A stretch of DNA of 64,000 nucleotides from Corynebacterium mustelae (GCF_001020985.1 NZ_CP011542.1:1116001-1180000), one strand, 5' to 3'; shown: positions 37,258-49,594, counted from the first letter of the stretch. The notes: a model not told the origin generated them from the sequence alone. Made by a program: numbers and translations.

Positions 37258-37683
37258 TTAGCCGCTGGTGTCCAAATAGAACGGAATATCCTCACTGCAC
37301 CCATAAGCGCCACCGGCGACAGCCAATTCCCGGGTAGCAATATCGGTTTCAATGCGTTGCTGCGTCGGTCCGCCCGGTGGAATGTAGACCTCTCGGCGTC
37401 CGACCTCTGCCATGTCGTAATTGAGTGCTGTGACGATGCAATACGCAGGCACGGAGACGTCTTTGCGACTGATGTCAGCCCACACCCGCAATGTGGAGTC
37501 GTCGATACGCTCGGAACTGGCAAAGGAGATATTGGTCGACTGGTTTTCAACCGTACGCAGGTATTTGGCAAAAGCGACCCCAAATGAGGTAACTAAAACG
37601 AGTGTGAAAATAGCCACGAGCTTGCCAGTCCAGCCAGTGCCCGACTGATGCGGTGTTGCGTGATACCTCGAACGATTGGACAT
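37258..37683 (-). CDS. DUF4307 single-pass membrane protein
   Basis: The 141-residue product has one N-terminal membrane helix (about residues 20-42) and an extracytoplasmic beta-rich domain matching DUF4307 (VWADISRKDVSVPAYCIVTALNYDMAEVG split over about residues 65-95, then VYIPPGG). Function is unknown. ATG 37683 was taken; a TTG at 37695 lies closer to AAGGAG, so the start could be four codons earlier. Its place between greA and mca is conserved in actinobacteria (Rv1081c-type), hinting at a link to the envelope or mycothiol system, unproven. Confidence 0.85.
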   Translation of the reverse strand: MSNRSRYHATPHQSGTGWTGKLVAIFTLVLVTSFGVAFAKYLRTVENQSTNISFASSERIDDSTLRVWADISRKDVSVPAYCIVTALNYDMAEVGRREVYIPPGGPTQQRIETDIATRELAVAGGAYGCSEDIPFYLDTSG

Positions 37684-37924
37684 AGTGCGGGTCAAAACTC
37701 CTTGTACTGGGCCTTAAGCATGACATACCGGGTACAAACTTAAAGCCGAAGTGGCTGTCGTTATGGGCAATTAACCATGCTTATCTTACCTAATAATTCT
37801 CAGTTACTATCTGAGGTTGTTAAGACAGTACAGTTAAGAGAAGTTTTTACGCGGAGACTGCCGCCAAACAAATACATCTGGGCGGGCAGTTGCATATTTT
37901 CACCAGAAAGAAGGAACGAGATCC

Positions 37925-38788
37925 GTGACCGGTTTGCGTATTCTTGCTATTCACGCCCACCCCGACGATGAATCGAGCAAAGGCGCAGCCACTATGGCGC
38001 GCTATGTTGCTGAGGGGCATCGCGTCATGGTGCTTACGTGTACTGGTGGGGAACGAGGCGACATTCTCAATCCAGCGATGGATAAACCGGGTGTTTTAGA
38101 AAACATCAAAGCCGTGCGCGAGCAGGAAATGGCAAACGCTGTTGCAGCCCTTGGGGTGGAGCACAAGTGGTTGGGTTACGTCGATTCTGGTCTACCGGAG
38201 GGGGATCCACTACCGCCGCTGCCGGAGGGTAGTTTCGCATTGGCGGATACTGACGAGGTGACCGCGAAAGTGGTGGAAACCATTCGCGAGTTTCAGCCGC
38301 ATGTCATTATCACTTACGACGAAAATGGTGGTTATCCACATCCTGATCATCTTAAAGTCCATGAAGTCTCAATGCGTGCTTGGGAGGACGCGGGGAATCC
38401 CGACTACCACCCGGAGCTGGGTGCCGCCTGGGAGCCTAAGAAACTGTATTATTCGCATGGGTTTATCCGGCAGCGGTTGGGGCTTTTCCACAATTTGCTT
38501 ATCGACGAAGGAAAGCCCAGCCCTTACACAGAGATCTTGGATCGATGGAAAGCACATAAAGGCGACATCATGCTGCGGGTGACCACACAGGTGGAATGTT
38601 CCGAATACTTCCCGCAACGCGATGATGCTTTGCGGGCGCACGCAACCCAGATTGATCCGGCCGGTACGTTCTTCGGTACACCGATTGAGGTTCAGCAGCG
38701 GTTGTGGCCCACGGAAGAATTTGAATTAGCTAAAACCAGAGTGCGTACTTCGTTGCCTGAGGATAGCCTGCTGGCTGGATTGGAATAA
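37925..38788 (+). CDS. mca: Mycothiol S-conjugate amidase
   Basis: Mca cleaves mycothiol conjugates to a mercapturic acid and GlcN-inositol, clearing electrophiles and antibiotics. The 287-residue product has the zinc motif HPDDE at residues 12-16, GGERGDILNPAMD near 41, and the second zinc/His motif YPHPDHLKVHEV near 138. Mca rather than MshB is supported by length, by GFIRQRL and by synteny with greA. The GTG at 37925 follows GAAAGAAGGAACGAG. Its presence implies the cell makes mycothiol, as corynebacteria do. Confidence 0.94.
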   Translation: MTGLRILAIHAHPDDESSKGAATMARYVAEGHRVMVLTCTGGERGDILNPAMDKPGVLENIKAVREQEMANAVAALGVEHKWLGYVDSGLPEGDPLPPLPEGSFALADTDEVTAKVVETIREFQPHVIITYDENGGYPHPDHLKVHEVSMRAWEDAGNPDYHPELGAAWEPKKLYYSHGFIRQRLGLFHNLLIDEGKPSPYTEILDRWKAHKGDIMLRVTTQVECSEYFPQRDDALRAHATQIDPAGTFFGTPIEVQQRLWPTEEFELAKTRVRTSLPEDSLLAGLE

Positions 38789-38990
38789 TCGGTTCCTAAG
38801 TTCAGATTCTGTGCTTCTAAAGGTGTAGCGGTTTGGGTTGGTTTTCCGACAAATATTATGGGTAGTGTGTGCGGCGATTTTTCTCGCGGTGTTAGCTACT
38901 GAAGTTAGCTGTCGGCATGGGCTGCGGACTACACTGATAACGGGTGAGAGCGCGAAATAGTGCTCTCGAGTGAATCAATTTATGGAGGTC

Positions 38991-39299
38991 ATGGTGATTG
39001 TTCCATCACTGGCACTTAAGGCATCGGCTGTACAAACGGTAGTTTTTCTGGCTCAGCAGGGACCTGGTCCGGTGGGTAGTGAATTTGGCAAGGCCTCTCC
39101 GGTAGGTTGGTTCGTCTTGATCGCCCTTGTGGTGGCGGTGTTGTTTATCGGATGGGCGTTTCACCGCCGTTATAGCCGCATGAACCGGCGGCGCATGTTT
39201 GCCGAGGCTCATGGAATAGACCCATTCGATCAGGAAAAACTTGACGCAGCAATGGCGGAGGCTGGTGTCTTGGATCAGCGGAAAAAGAGCTGGTTCTAG
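38991..39299 (+). CDS. Small membrane protein between mca and uppS
   Basis: The roughly 102-residue product has an N-terminal hydrophobic stretch, one clear membrane helix (GWFVLIALVVAVLFIGWAF) and a basic cytoplasmic tail with RRYSRMNRRRMFAEAHGIDP. Starts are ambiguous: ATG 38982, ATG 38991 and GTG 38994 surround GGAGG at 38984-38988, and the last two are compatible with it. A homologue sits at the same place in mycobacteria. Function is unknown. Confidence 0.75.
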   Translation: MVIVPSLALKASAVQTVVFLAQQGPGPVGSEFGKASPVGWFVLIALVVAVLFIGWAFHRRYSRMNRRRMFAEAHGIDPFDQEKLDAAMAEAGVLDQRKKSWF

Positions 39300-39342
39300 C
39301 CGCTTAGGATGGCAAAAAGTTTTGGTTATTAGGTAGAGGAGA

Positions 39343-40134
39343 GTGCGGTTCGTGAAGAAACCGAATGTCGTGATACCAACATTGCTCTACCCCCTTTATG
39401 AACGCCGATTATTGCGGGAAATTTCCGGGGCAAAACAACCAAATCACGTGGCGATAATGTGCGACGGCAATCGCAGGTGGGCCAGGGAAGCTGGTTTTAT
39501 TGACGTAAGTCATGGACACCGGGTGGGGGCGAAGAAGATTGGTGAAATGGTTTCTTGGTGTGCAGACACCGATGTGGAACTGGTGACAATTTACTTGCTA
39601 TCCACAGAAAATCTTGGCCGGGAACACGACGAATTACAACTTCTTCTTGACATCATTTGCGATGTTGTTGACGAGATTTCCTCCCCAGAAAGTAATTGTC
39701 GGGTGCGCTTGGTGGGGCATTTAGATCTGCTACCGGAACACATCGCGCACCGCCTGGTCGCCTCGGCGGAATTAACCGCGAATAACACTGGGGTGGCGGT
39801 GAATGTTGCGGTTGGATATGGGGGACGACAGGAGATTGTCGACGCGGTGCGGGAATTGATCGCCACCGAGGCAGCCAGCGGTACGAGTGCTGAGGAGATG
39901 GTGGACAAAATCAGTGTCGAGTCCATCTCCTCACATTTATATACTTCCGGCCAACCCGATCCGGATTTGGTTATCCGTACCTCCGGTGAACAGCGGTTAT
40001 CAGGCTTTTTATTGTGGCAGGCGGCTTATTCAGAGATTTGGTTTACCGACACGTACTGGCCTGCTTTTCGACGCCTCGACTTCCTGCGTGCCTTGCGGGA
40101 ATATTCAAAGCGATCAAGACGTTTTGGTAAGTGA
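39343..40134 (+). CDS. uppS: Isoprenyl transferase (cis-prenyl diphosphate synthase, UppS family)
   Basis: The family adds isoprene units to an allylic diphosphate to make Z-prenyl carriers for wall synthesis. The 263-residue product has HVAIMCDGNRRWA (catalytic Asp, about residues 35-47), TIYLLSTENLGR near 88, VAVGYGGRQEIVDA near 160 and PDLVIRTSGEQRLSGFLLWQ near 207. It corresponds to the short-chain mycobacterial Rv1086 position rather than the long-chain enzyme, but chain length cannot be read. Start GTG 39343 follows GAGGAG closely; GTG 39352 is an alternative. Confidence 0.92.
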   Translation: MRFVKKPNVVIPTLLYPLYERRLLREISGAKQPNHVAIMCDGNRRWAREAGFIDVSHGHRVGAKKIGEMVSWCADTDVELVTIYLLSTENLGREHDELQLLLDIICDVVDEISSPESNCRVRLVGHLDLLPEHIAHRLVASAELTANNTGVAVNVAVGYGGRQEIVDAVRELIATEAASGTSAEEMVDKISVESISSHLYTSGQPDPDLVIRTSGEQRLSGFLLWQAAYSEIWFTDTYWPAFRRLDFLRALREYSKRSRRFGK

Positions 40135-40166
40135 TGCGTATTTGTTTATGGAAGGCTAACTGATAA

Positions 40167-40676
40167 ATGGCCACTGTGTACATCAGATATAAGTCGGCAT
40201 ACTCTTCCACCCGCCACTATGCCGAACGCCTAGCGGAATTGCTAGGCACAGAGGCGTATGATCTTTCTATCCCAGTACCTGACGACGGTGAACCAGTTGT
40301 GGTTCTAAGCTACGTGCACGGACCAAAAATACCAGCGGCAACTTGCGTCTCGGAATTGCATGCACGTGCATCGGCGCCACGTCCACTGGCAGCGGTGGCG
40401 GTGGGGATGACTCCCATCGACGTGGCTGAAGAGAAAGATCAACTGCTAGAACTGGTTCCCGCAGAATGCGCCCGTTTTTATCTCAGTGGGGATCTCATTT
40501 ACTCAACTATGCAGGCGAAGCATAAAGCGATTATGACCTCGATTGTGACTGCACTTCGGTTTAAGCCAAAGCGCAACCAGGGCGAACAAAATATCGTCGA
40601 TAGCTACAACGTTGACACCAGAACCATGGATTTCGCGCAGTTAGCGCCAATTGTTGAGTGGGCTACCCGACGCTAG
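40167..40676 (+). CDS. Flavodoxin-domain protein
   Basis: The 169-residue cytoplasmic product has the flavodoxin-like start VYIRYKSAYSSTRHYAERLA (phosphate-binding loop region, residues 4-23) and VVVLSYVHGPKIPA near 48, then a typical alpha/beta order. It resembles the Flavodoxin_5/HemG-like group that binds FMN. A role in quinone- or haem-related redox chemistry is possible but not shown. It follows uppS after 32 bases and GGAAGG (40150-40155) is the likely ribosome site, so the two may be co-transcribed. Confidence 0.75.
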   Translation: MATVYIRYKSAYSSTRHYAERLAELLGTEAYDLSIPVPDDGEPVVVLSYVHGPKIPAATCVSELHARASAPRPLAAVAVGMTPIDVAEEKDQLLELVPAECARFYLSGDLIYSTMQAKHKAIMTSIVTALRFKPKRNQGEQNIVDSYNVDTRTMDFAQLAPIVEWATRR

Positions 40677-40818
40677 CCGTGGGGTAGGGGGTAGTGCGAG
40701 TTGGTGTGGACGCAGGTGTCGTATTAAAAAACATAAGAACTTTCCGCTGAAGGTGGGCGGATTTTTCTTGATACACATACATATTTTCCAGCGACCAAAA
40801 TTTCTAAGGAAAACCACG

Positions 40819-41283
40819 ATGAAACTCGCAAAAACAATAGTGACTTTGGCACTGAGTGTCACGCTCATTCAAGGCGTACCGACCGCTAAAGCTGCAGAGC
40901 AGCCAGCCTCCGAGGCAACTGCCACTGGTTCCTCGCAACTTGGAAGCTCGGCTGTGCTTGGTAATCTACTGACAGATTTCGACCGAGAGCAGGGAGTATT
41001 TTCCTACCATACGGTGTTTCGTATCTTGTCGAAGTTTGTTCCGGGGTTAACAGACCGCCAGCGTGACGCATTCCGCTATGGTCCGACTACTGCGGAACAG
41101 GCACAGGCATGCAAGGACCGGCACGCAGATGCCATTGCGGCAGGAACGGATGCAGCAACTTTGCCCTGTTCAATCTCAGAGATCTCCTATGAAGAATACT
41201 CCGATGCACAGCGTGCCATCGGTGCTGCGCTATCGCTTTCCAGCGATGCGTTTAACAAACCGGAGAAGCCACACGCGGATTAA
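40819..41283 (+). CDS. Secreted protein of unknown function
   Basis: The 154-residue product has a clear signal peptide (about residues 1-24, cleavage after AKA) and a helical mature part with two Cys (CKDRHADAI and LPCSISEI), probably a disulfide. The ATG at 40819 follows TAAGGAAA (40804-40811); frames open further upstream overlap the flavodoxin gene and look spurious. No family recognised. Its stop overlaps the 3' end of convergent coaA by 4 bases. Confidence 0.75.
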   Translation: MKLAKTIVTLALSVTLIQGVPTAKAAEQPASEATATGSSQLGSSAVLGNLLTDFDREQGVFSYHTVFRILSKFVPGLTDRQRDAFRYGPTTAEQAQACKDRHADAIAAGTDAATLPCSISEISYEEYSDAQRAIGAALSLSSDAFNKPEKPHAD

Positions 41284-42206
41284 ATTTTTCGCATCCTCAC
41301 CCGGTGGATACTGTGATCACCGCGCTTTGTTAGCACAAGTGATGCACGTACTCGGGTGGGTAAAATATTTTCCACCAGGTTTGGAAGATTAATCGTTTGC
41401 CAGATATCGCGAGCCTCACGGATTGCTGCGCTATCTGGCAATTCCGCGTAGTGGGAAAAGTGCGCGTCAGGAGCGCGGAACACGGTGGAGCGCAGTTGTA
41501 GGAAGCGTTCAATATACCATCGTTCAATATCGTCGGTTTTTGCGTCGACATAAACGGAGAAATCGAATAAATCGGAAACCACCAGGGTAGGGCCGGTTTG
41601 TAAGACATTGAGGCCTTCGACGATGAGGATGTCGGGCCGGTTGACGGTGATAAATTCCCCCGGCACCCGATCATAAAGGGTGTGGGAATACACCGGTGCT
41701 TTCACATCCGGTTTGCCAGATTTCACGTCGGTGACAAACCGAAGCAGCGCCCGCTGATCGTAGCTTTCTGGATACCCTTTGCGCTTCATGATTCCTCGGC
41801 GATGTAATTCCGCTGCCGGGTAGAGGAATCCGTCGGTAGTAATCAGATCAACATGCGGATGGCTGGGCCACCGCTGTAGTAGTACCTGCAATAGGCGTGC
41901 GGTGGTGGATTTGCCAACGGCTACGGAACCCGCGACCCCAATGACAAAGGGGACATGTTGGGCGCGTTCGCCTAAGAATGTTTCGGTGGCGGCGGTTAGT
42001 TCCTGGCGCGCCTGAACCTGAAGATGGATCAGACGGCTGAGTGGCAAATATACTTCTGCGACCTCTTCAAGGTCAATGTTTTCGCCAATGCCCCGGAGTT
42101 TTTCCAAGTCTTCTTCGGTGAGCACCTGGGGAAAGGACTTACGGAGTTCTCGCCAGGCGGAGCGGTCGAAATCCAGGTAGGGGCTGGAGTCATTGGGGCG
42201 GGCCAT
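41280..42206 (-). CDS. coaA: Pantothenate kinase, type I
   Basis: CoaA phosphorylates pantothenate in the first committed step of CoA synthesis. The 308-residue product has the family start [18 protein letters not shown], the P-loop [13 protein letters not shown] near residue 95, [20 protein letters not shown] near 128 and [10 protein letters not shown] near 195. ATG 42206 ([11 protein letters not shown]) is the family start; upstream in-frame ATGs lie at 42215 and 42242. It is divergent from glyA across about 256 bases, as in mycobacterial coaA-glyA order. Confidence 0.94.
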   Translation of the reverse strand: MARPNDSSPYLDFDRSAWRELRKSFPQVLTEEDLEKLRGIGENIDLEEVAEVYLPLSRLIHLQVQARQELTAATETFLGERAQHVPFVIGVAGSVAVGKSTTARLLQVLLQRWPSHPHVDLITTDGFLYPAAELHRRGIMKRKGYPESYDQRALLRFVTDVKSGKPDVKAPVYSHTLYDRVPGEFITVNRPDILIVEGLNVLQTGPTLVVSDLFDFSVYVDAKTDDIERWYIERFLQLRSTVFRAPDAHFSHYAELPDSAAIREARDIWQTINLPNLVENILPTRVRASLVLTKRGDHSIHRVRMRKI

Positions 42207-42292
42207 GTTCACCATTGTGCCAAGAACACCTACCTTGACCAAAGTTCAGTGGGGCATACGGCAGCTGTATATTTGCTGATAGGTTGCGGCGG

Positions 42293-42304
42293 GCGTCGAA
42301 AAGC
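42293..42304 (+). repeat. Copy of the recurrent 12-mer GCGTCGAMAAGC (intergenic)
   Basis: Exact copy of GCGTCGAAAAGC in the coaA-glyA divergent spacer. See findings. Confidence 0.6.
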
Positions 42305-42462
42305 TAACGGTGCAACGCCGCAGCATTAACCCGTATTGAATGTGGGATTGTTTTAGCGGCGATACTGTAAAAATCATCTTGTGGGTTAGACTACCTGTTG
42401 GGTACAACTCTGGTGGTGGACCAGGGGCTCAACAGTGATGAAAGGTTTGCGGGCCATAAAGA

Positions 42463-43746
42463 ATGACGAATGACATCAGGTATCAGCCACTTGCGCAGCT
42501 TGATCCAGAAGTCGCAGGTGCAATCGCGGGCGAGCTTTCCCGCCAGCGCAATACTTTGGAAATGATCGCTTCGGAAAACTTCGTGCCTCGTGCTGTGTTG
42601 CAGGCACAGGGATCGGTTTTCACCAATAAATACGCCGAAGGCTACCCCGGACGCCGCTACTACGGTGGCTGCGAGCACGCCGACGTTGTAGAAGATTTGG
42701 CACGTAACCGGGCAAAAGAACTTTTCGGCGCGGAATTTGCTAACGTTCAGCCGCATGCTGGTGCGCAGGCAAACGCTGCGGTTCTCATGGCACTGGCTAA
42801 CCCAGGCGATAAAATCATGGGATTGTCGCTTGCACATGGTGGTCACCTCACTCACGGCATGCACTTGAATTTCTCCGGGAAATTGTATGAAGTTGCAGCT
42901 TACGAGGTTGATCCCACTACATTCCGGGTGGATATGGATAAGGTGCGCGAACAGGCCTTGGCGCAACGCCCGCAGGTGCTGATCGCCGGTTGGTCAGCCT
43001 ACCCACGCCACCAGGATTTCGAGGCGTTTCGCGCCATCGCCGATGAGGTGGGTGCGAAGTTGTGGGTCGATATGGCTCACTTCGCTGGTCTGGTGGCAGC
43101 TGGTCTGCACCCAAGCCCAGTGCCATATGCTGATGTTGTCTCCACCACGGTTCACAAGACCTTGGGTGGTCCGCGTTCCGGCATGATTTTGGCGAAGCAG
43201 GAGTATGCTAAGCCACTCAACTCGGCGGTCTTCCCAGGTCAGCAGGGTGGTCCGCTGATGCACGCGGTTGCGGCTAAAGCCGTGGCCATGAAGATTGCGG
43301 GCACTGAAGAATTCAAGGAGCGCCAGGCGCGCACCATTGAAGGTGCGAAGATTATCGCCGAGCGGTTGACTGCGGCTGATTGCGCCGCAGCGGGCGTCGA
43401 TGTGTTGACCGGCGGCACCGATGTGCACTTGGTTTTGGTGGATCTGCGCAACTCCAAGCTGGATGGGCAGCAGGCAGAAGACCTCATGCACGAGGTAGGT
43501 ATCACCGTTAACCGCAATTCGGTTCCGTTTGATCCTCGTCCGCCAATGGTCACCTCGGGCCTGCGTATCGGAACCCCAGCGTTGGCTACCCGCGGTTTCG
43601 ACGCGGAAGCGTTCAGCCAGGTTGCCGATATCATTGCTGAGGCGCTCACCGGTAAGACTGATGTGGCAACGCTACGTGATCGGGTAACCGCATTGGCGGA
43701 GCAATTCCCGCTTTACGACGGTTTAGAGGACTGGAAGCTTTCTTAA
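42463..43746 (+). CDS. glyA: Serine hydroxymethyltransferase
   Basis: GlyA interconverts serine and glycine with tetrahydrofolate, the main C1 source. The 427-residue PLP enzyme has [37 protein letters not shown], the PLP-lysine motif [13 protein letters not shown] near residue 225, and [19 protein letters not shown]. Length is normal. No riboswitch fold was recognised in the leader. A clear terminator follows at 43755. Confidence 0.97.
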   Translation: MTNDIRYQPLAQLDPEVAGAIAGELSRQRNTLEMIASENFVPRAVLQAQGSVFTNKYAEGYPGRRYYGGCEHADVVEDLARNRAKELFGAEFANVQPHAGAQANAAVLMALANPGDKIMGLSLAHGGHLTHGMHLNFSGKLYEVAAYEVDPTTFRVDMDKVREQALAQRPQVLIAGWSAYPRHQDFEAFRAIADEVGAKLWVDMAHFAGLVAAGLHPSPVPYADVVSTTVHKTLGGPRSGMILAKQEYAKPLNSAVFPGQQGGPLMHAVAAKAVAMKIAGTEEFKERQARTIEGAKIIAERLTAADCAAAGVDVLTGGTDVHLVLVDLRNSKLDGQQAEDLMHEVGITVNRNSVPFDPRPPMVTSGLRIGTPALATRGFDAEAFSQVADIIAEALTGKTDVATLRDRVTALAEQFPLYDGLEDWKLS

Positions 43747-43754
43747 TGTAAATA

Positions 43755-43806
43755 AAATCCACCCTCATACCAGCAGTTAGCGCAAAAGACATGAGGGTGG
43801 ATTTTT
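43755..43806 (+). terminator. Terminator of glyA (shared with the convergent MFS gene)
   Basis: Arms 43755-43768 and 43791-43804 are perfect 14-base complements; TTTTT follows on the plus strand and T-rich sequence on the minus strand, so it can serve both convergent transcripts. Confidence 0.9.
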
Positions 43807-43813
43807 GGGTTTT

Positions 43814-46077
<2,264 letters not shown>

Positions 46078-46097
46078 TAACGTGAGTATAGTTCTGA

Positions 46098-46133
46098 AAT
46101 TTCACTAAGTGCAAAATTGCACCCTGTGAAATT
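46098..46133. promoter_or_regulatory. Candidate TetR operator: long composite dyad
   Basis: The order is AATTTCAC, three bases, GTGCAA, AA, TTGCAC, three bases, GTGAAATT. All 14 specified bases of each half are complementary to the other half. It sits between the tetR and pabAB genes, 21 bases before the tetR ATG and 73 before pabAB. Confidence 0.75.
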
Positions 46134-46205
46134 AGGGCATTGTGTCGTCCTGCGTGTAACCGGTCACATGGCGCGGGTGGTGGAACCTGGATTAACCTCT
46201 AAAAG

Positions 46206-48287
46206 GTGCGTGTCCTCGTTATCGATCATCGTGATTCATTTACCTACAACCTGGTCTCCTACATTGAAGACATCATCGGCGCCCGCCCTGTTGTCTTAAG
46301 CTACGATGCGGACTACGACATTGCGGACGTCGAAAAGTTCGATGCCATCGTGCTGTCACCGGGGCCCGGTCGGGTCGATAACCCCAGTGACATCGGAAAA
46401 ACCCTTGACGTTATCCGGGAAACCACCGTTCCCATTTTGGGCGTTTGCCTGGGACACCAAGCCATCAATTACGCCTGGGGCGGCGGCACCACCCGGGCAC
46501 CGGAACCCGTGCACGGGCGAACCTCGCTGGTAGAACACGACGGCACCGGATTATTCGCAGGGATAGAAAACCCGGTGACCGTCGTCCGGTACCACTCGCT
46601 TATTGCCGATCCCATCGCGAACGACATTACAATCACCGCACGTTCTACCGACGGCATCACCATGGCGATCGCCCATGCGAGCAAGCCTCAGTGGGGCGTA
46701 CAATTCCACCCCGAATCCATCGGCGGTTTCGACGGGCATAGGCTACTGGAAAACTTCCTGCGGCTCGCAGCTAAGCATACAGGCAAAGATTTCGTCACCA
46801 ATGCTGCTGGTGCTGGCGGCGAACTAGCTGAAGACCCAACTGACGACAAACCCGGATCAAGCGAATCGTGCCAGTGGAAAGTCGAAGCCCGAACCCTCGA
46901 TTTTGCGGTCGATGCCGCTGCGGCCTTTCACCACCTATACCGCGAAAAGACGGCTACCTTTTGGTTCGATGCTGGCGATAACAACCACCCCGATGGCAAA
47001 GTAAGCTACTTCGGCGATAATTCCGGCCCGCATTCTGGCGGCGAACACATCGACGGTAGTGATAGTGGGGCGTTGTATGTCGCCGAGAAGGAACTGTTTA
47101 GCGCCTGCACCCGCGACGTCGACCATCTCGACCTTGATTTCACCCTCGGCTGGGTCGGATTCGTCTCCTATGAAGTCAAAAATATCTGCGGTCATTCCGC
47201 CTCAGCAGTGCAGCACTATCCCACCACGTCGTTTATCTTCACCGATCGGGTCATCGCGGTCGATCATCGCCGTAATAAAACCCACATCCTGTTTTTACTG
47301 GAAACCGAAAGCGGGCAGGAAGACGGAACCATGTCGCAGCCAGCACGCGATACCGCAGCCAACGCCGCACAATATGAGTGGGCGCAGGCAATATGTGACC
47401 AGCTTCGCACGCTGCAACCGGTTCCCATCCCGGCCGATCCGATCACGATCGGACCGCTTTACGCCCGGCATAACAAACAGGAGTACCTAGCCAAGATAGC
47501 CGCCTGCCAGGAGTACATCCGCGCCGGGGACAGCTACGAGATTTGTTTAACAAACCAGCTCACTGCCAATGTTGTTTCGTGTGATCCACTGGGAACGTAC
47601 CTTAAATTCCGGGACCTTAACCCCGCCCCTTTCGGTGCATTCCTCAATTTCGGCGACCAGATTATTCTTTCCAGCTCGCCGGAACGGTTTATTAAAGTCA
47701 CGCCCGAGCGGGTTATCGAATCCCGCCCTATCAAGGGAACCCGGAAACGCAGCGAAAATCCTGTGGTCGATAACCAGCTAAAGGCAGACCTTGCGACCAA
47801 CCCCAAAGACCGGTCGGAAAACCTCATGATCGTCGATCTGGTGCGCAACGATTTAGCCCGGATCGCACGGCCTGGAACGGTCATGGTCCCAGCACCGTTT
47901 GTCGTGGAATCCTTTGCCACCGTGCATCAATTGGTCAGCACCGTCACCGCCGAATTGGCCCCGGAAAACACCCTGGCGGACGTATTTTTCGCCACCTTCC
48001 CCGGCGGCTCCATGACTGGCGCGCCGAAGTACCGGTCGATGGACATCATTGAGGAATTAGAAGGCGGGCCGCGCGGAATCTATTCCGGCGCGGTTGGCTA
48101 TTTCAGCTTGAACGGTGCCATGGATTTCTCCATGGTCATTCGAACCATCGTGATCCGCGATGGCCTGCTGGAATACGGGGTGGGCGGAGCCATTTTGGCT
48201 TTAAGCGACCCGGAAGAAGAATACCAGGAGACCATCACCAAAGCCGCACCGTTATTGAAATTGGTCGGTCAGGAATTCCCACAATGA
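46206..48287 (+). CDS. pabAB: Aminodeoxychorismate synthase, fused PabA-PabB
   Basis: The enzyme uses glutamine to aminate chorismate to 4-amino-4-deoxychorismate for folate synthesis. Of 693 residues, about 1-195 are a glutamine amidotransferase with GVCLGHQ (Cys 81) and a WGVQFHPES His-Glu pair, and about 225-693 are the chorismate-binding component. The motif PIKGTRKRSENP (about 507) carries the PabB-type Lys instead of the Ala of anthranilate synthase, and the adjacent pabC gene confirms p-aminobenzoate. Start GTG 46206 follows AAAAGG weakly. Overlaps pabC by 4 bases (ATGA). Confidence 0.94.
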   Translation: MRVLVIDHRDSFTYNLVSYIEDIIGARPVVLSYDADYDIADVEKFDAIVLSPGPGRVDNPSDIGKTLDVIRETTVPILGVCLGHQAINYAWGGGTTRAPEPVHGRTSLVEHDGTGLFAGIENPVTVVRYHSLIADPIANDITITARSTDGITMAIAHASKPQWGVQFHPESIGGFDGHRLLENFLRLAAKHTGKDFVTNAAGAGGELAEDPTDDKPGSSESCQWKVEARTLDFAVDAAAAFHHLYREKTATFWFDAGDNNHPDGKVSYFGDNSGPHSGGEHIDGSDSGALYVAEKELFSACTRDVDHLDLDFTLGWVGFVSYEVKNICGHSASAVQHYPTTSFIFTDRVIAVDHRRNKTHILFLLETESGQEDGTMSQPARDTAANAAQYEWAQAICDQLRTLQPVPIPADPITIGPLYARHNKQEYLAKIAACQEYIRAGDSYEICLTNQLTANVVSCDPLGTYLKFRDLNPAPFGAFLNFGDQIILSSSPERFIKVTPERVIESRPIKGTRKRSENPVVDNQLKADLATNPKDRSENLMIVDLVRNDLARIARPGTVMVPAPFVVESFATVHQLVSTVTAELAPENTLADVFFATFPGGSMTGAPKYRSMDIIEELEGGPRGIYSGAVGYFSLNGAMDFSMVIRTIVIRDGLLEYGVGGAILALSDPEEEYQETITKAAPLLKLVGQEFPQ

Positions 48288-49075
48288 GTTTCAATCTAGA
48301 CCCAGGTAGCGAGCAGTTTGTTCCAGCTAAGAATCCACCAGCCGTAACTCCCCGGATCATTGATTCTTTCCTGGTGGATGATGGGCGAATCCGTAGCGTG
48401 GAAAGCCACTGCCACCGATTCGGTCGCAGCATCTACGCGGAATTTCCTGCTACTCGTTATCTGCTGAACACCGGCGACGTCGAAAGTTTTACTGTATCGC
48501 TCCTCGCAGCGCTTGCAACCATCATGCCGGTAGCAGGGCAGTGGTTTCCCAGATTGGAATACTATCCAGAAACCGACGACATTCGGTTTCTACTCCGCAC
48601 GGCCCCCAATCAGCGCAGCCACACCGCACTATGGGTGCCCGAAACCCCAGACCCACGGCTCAAACCCCGGATCAAAGGGTGGGATTTAGACGAACTAACA
48701 GCGTTGAATGCTACCGCTCGCAGAAACGGTTGTGACGACGCCTTATTAGTCAACCCGGCGGGTGCTGCGATCGAAACGGCCTTTGGGGCGTTAGCGGTTA
48801 TCGTCGATGGCACCATCTGTGCAGCCGAAACCGGCGTTTTAGAATCGGTCACGTGGAAGCTGACACAGAACTTACTCCCCACAACCGAGGCTTGCCTTAG
48901 CCCACAAGAGCTTATCCACTACCCGGTGATCGTCGGAAACGCGCTCCACGGTTGGACTGAAGTGCCCGAAATACTCATCGGCTCCACCCGACATCGGTTA
49001 CCCACCGCACCGGAATTAGTACGGCGACTCAATGCCGCATTGTCGAACCACGCCGTCGATATTCGAACCTTTTAG
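48284..49075 (+). CDS. pabC: Aminodeoxychorismate lyase
   Basis: PabC splits aminodeoxychorismate to p-aminobenzoate and pyruvate; it is a class IV PLP enzyme. The 263-residue product shows the fold-type pattern: FLVDDGRIRSVESHCHRFGR near residue 24, a Lys in PRIKGWDLDEL near 127 that should bind PLP, and DDALLVNPAGAAIETAFGAL near 150 with the conserved Glu. The ATG overlaps the pabAB stop, so translation is coupled. Sequence is rather diverged from E. coli PabC, as common in actinobacteria. Confidence 0.85.
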   Translation: MSFNLDPGSEQFVPAKNPPAVTPRIIDSFLVDDGRIRSVESHCHRFGRSIYAEFPATRYLLNTGDVESFTVSLLAALATIMPVAGQWFPRLEYYPETDDIRFLLRTAPNQRSHTALWVPETPDPRLKPRIKGWDLDELTALNATARRNGCDDALLVNPAGAAIETAFGALAVIVDGTICAAETGVLESVTWKLTQNLLPTTEACLSPQELIHYPVIVGNALHGWTEVPEILIGSTRHRLPTAPELVRRLNAALSNHAVDIRTF

Positions 49076-49086
49076 AAACTAAAAAG

Positions 49087-49112
49087 CGCACGGCGTTAAA
49101 AATAGCCGTGCG
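49087..49112 (-). terminator. Terminator of the DUF5997 gene
   Basis: CGCACGGC (49087-49094) pairs with GCCGTGCG (49105-49112). On the minus strand GCTTTTTAG follows. It lies about 75 bases after the DUF5997 stop and just after pabC. Confidence 0.75.
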
Positions 49113-49188
49113 ACCTACTAGATATCTATTACAGTCAGTTGCGCCCTTTGTGGTGGGCAAGTGCTCACATTACTGGTACAACCAGGCG

Positions 49189-49530
49189 TTACTCTTCCAC
49201 TGTCTCATCCGAATCCCCGGTCCGACTTTCGGCCAACGCGGTGCGGGCGGCACGCAACCAATCGGGTTGGTTTTCCAGTAGTTCCTTGATCTCAGCGGTG
49301 GTCAGTGCCTTATCCATACCATTGCGCTTGAGTGCGGCAATTGTGATACCAAGTTTTTGGGCAACCACCGGGCGCGGATGCGGCCCAGTACGGCGCAACT
49401 GAACCAACCACTCCGGTGGATTCTTCTGCAATGCCACAAATTCCTCGTGGGTCAACGCGTTAGCTTGGAACTCCTCTGGCGTGGCTGGCAAAAATATCCC
49501 CAGCTTCTTTGCCGCAGTTTGGGGCTTCAT
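49189..49530 (-). CDS. DUF5997 family protein
   Basis: The 113-residue soluble product begins MKPQTAAKKLGIFLPATPEE and continues with two similar helical blocks around FVALQKNPPEWLVQLRRTGPHPR and IKELLENQPDWLRAARTAL. Both have the pattern of a Leu-x-x-x-Pro-x-Trp-Leu motif, so it is likely an internal duplication. Start is uncertain: GTG 49569 and ATG 49596 are in frame and the latter overlaps the divergent gene start. The pairing with the LysR-like effector gene is conserved in actinobacteria; function is unknown. Confidence 0.75.
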   Translation of the reverse strand: MKPQTAAKKLGIFLPATPEEFQANALTHEEFVALQKNPPEWLVQLRRTGPHPRPVVAQKLGITIAALKRNGMDKALTTAEIKELLENQPDWLRAARTALAESRTGDSDETVEE

Positions 49531-49594
49531 TGCGGTGCCGGATGGCTTGCGTACAGATTCTTCATTCACACAAACAACGGTAGCATTAACTTCC

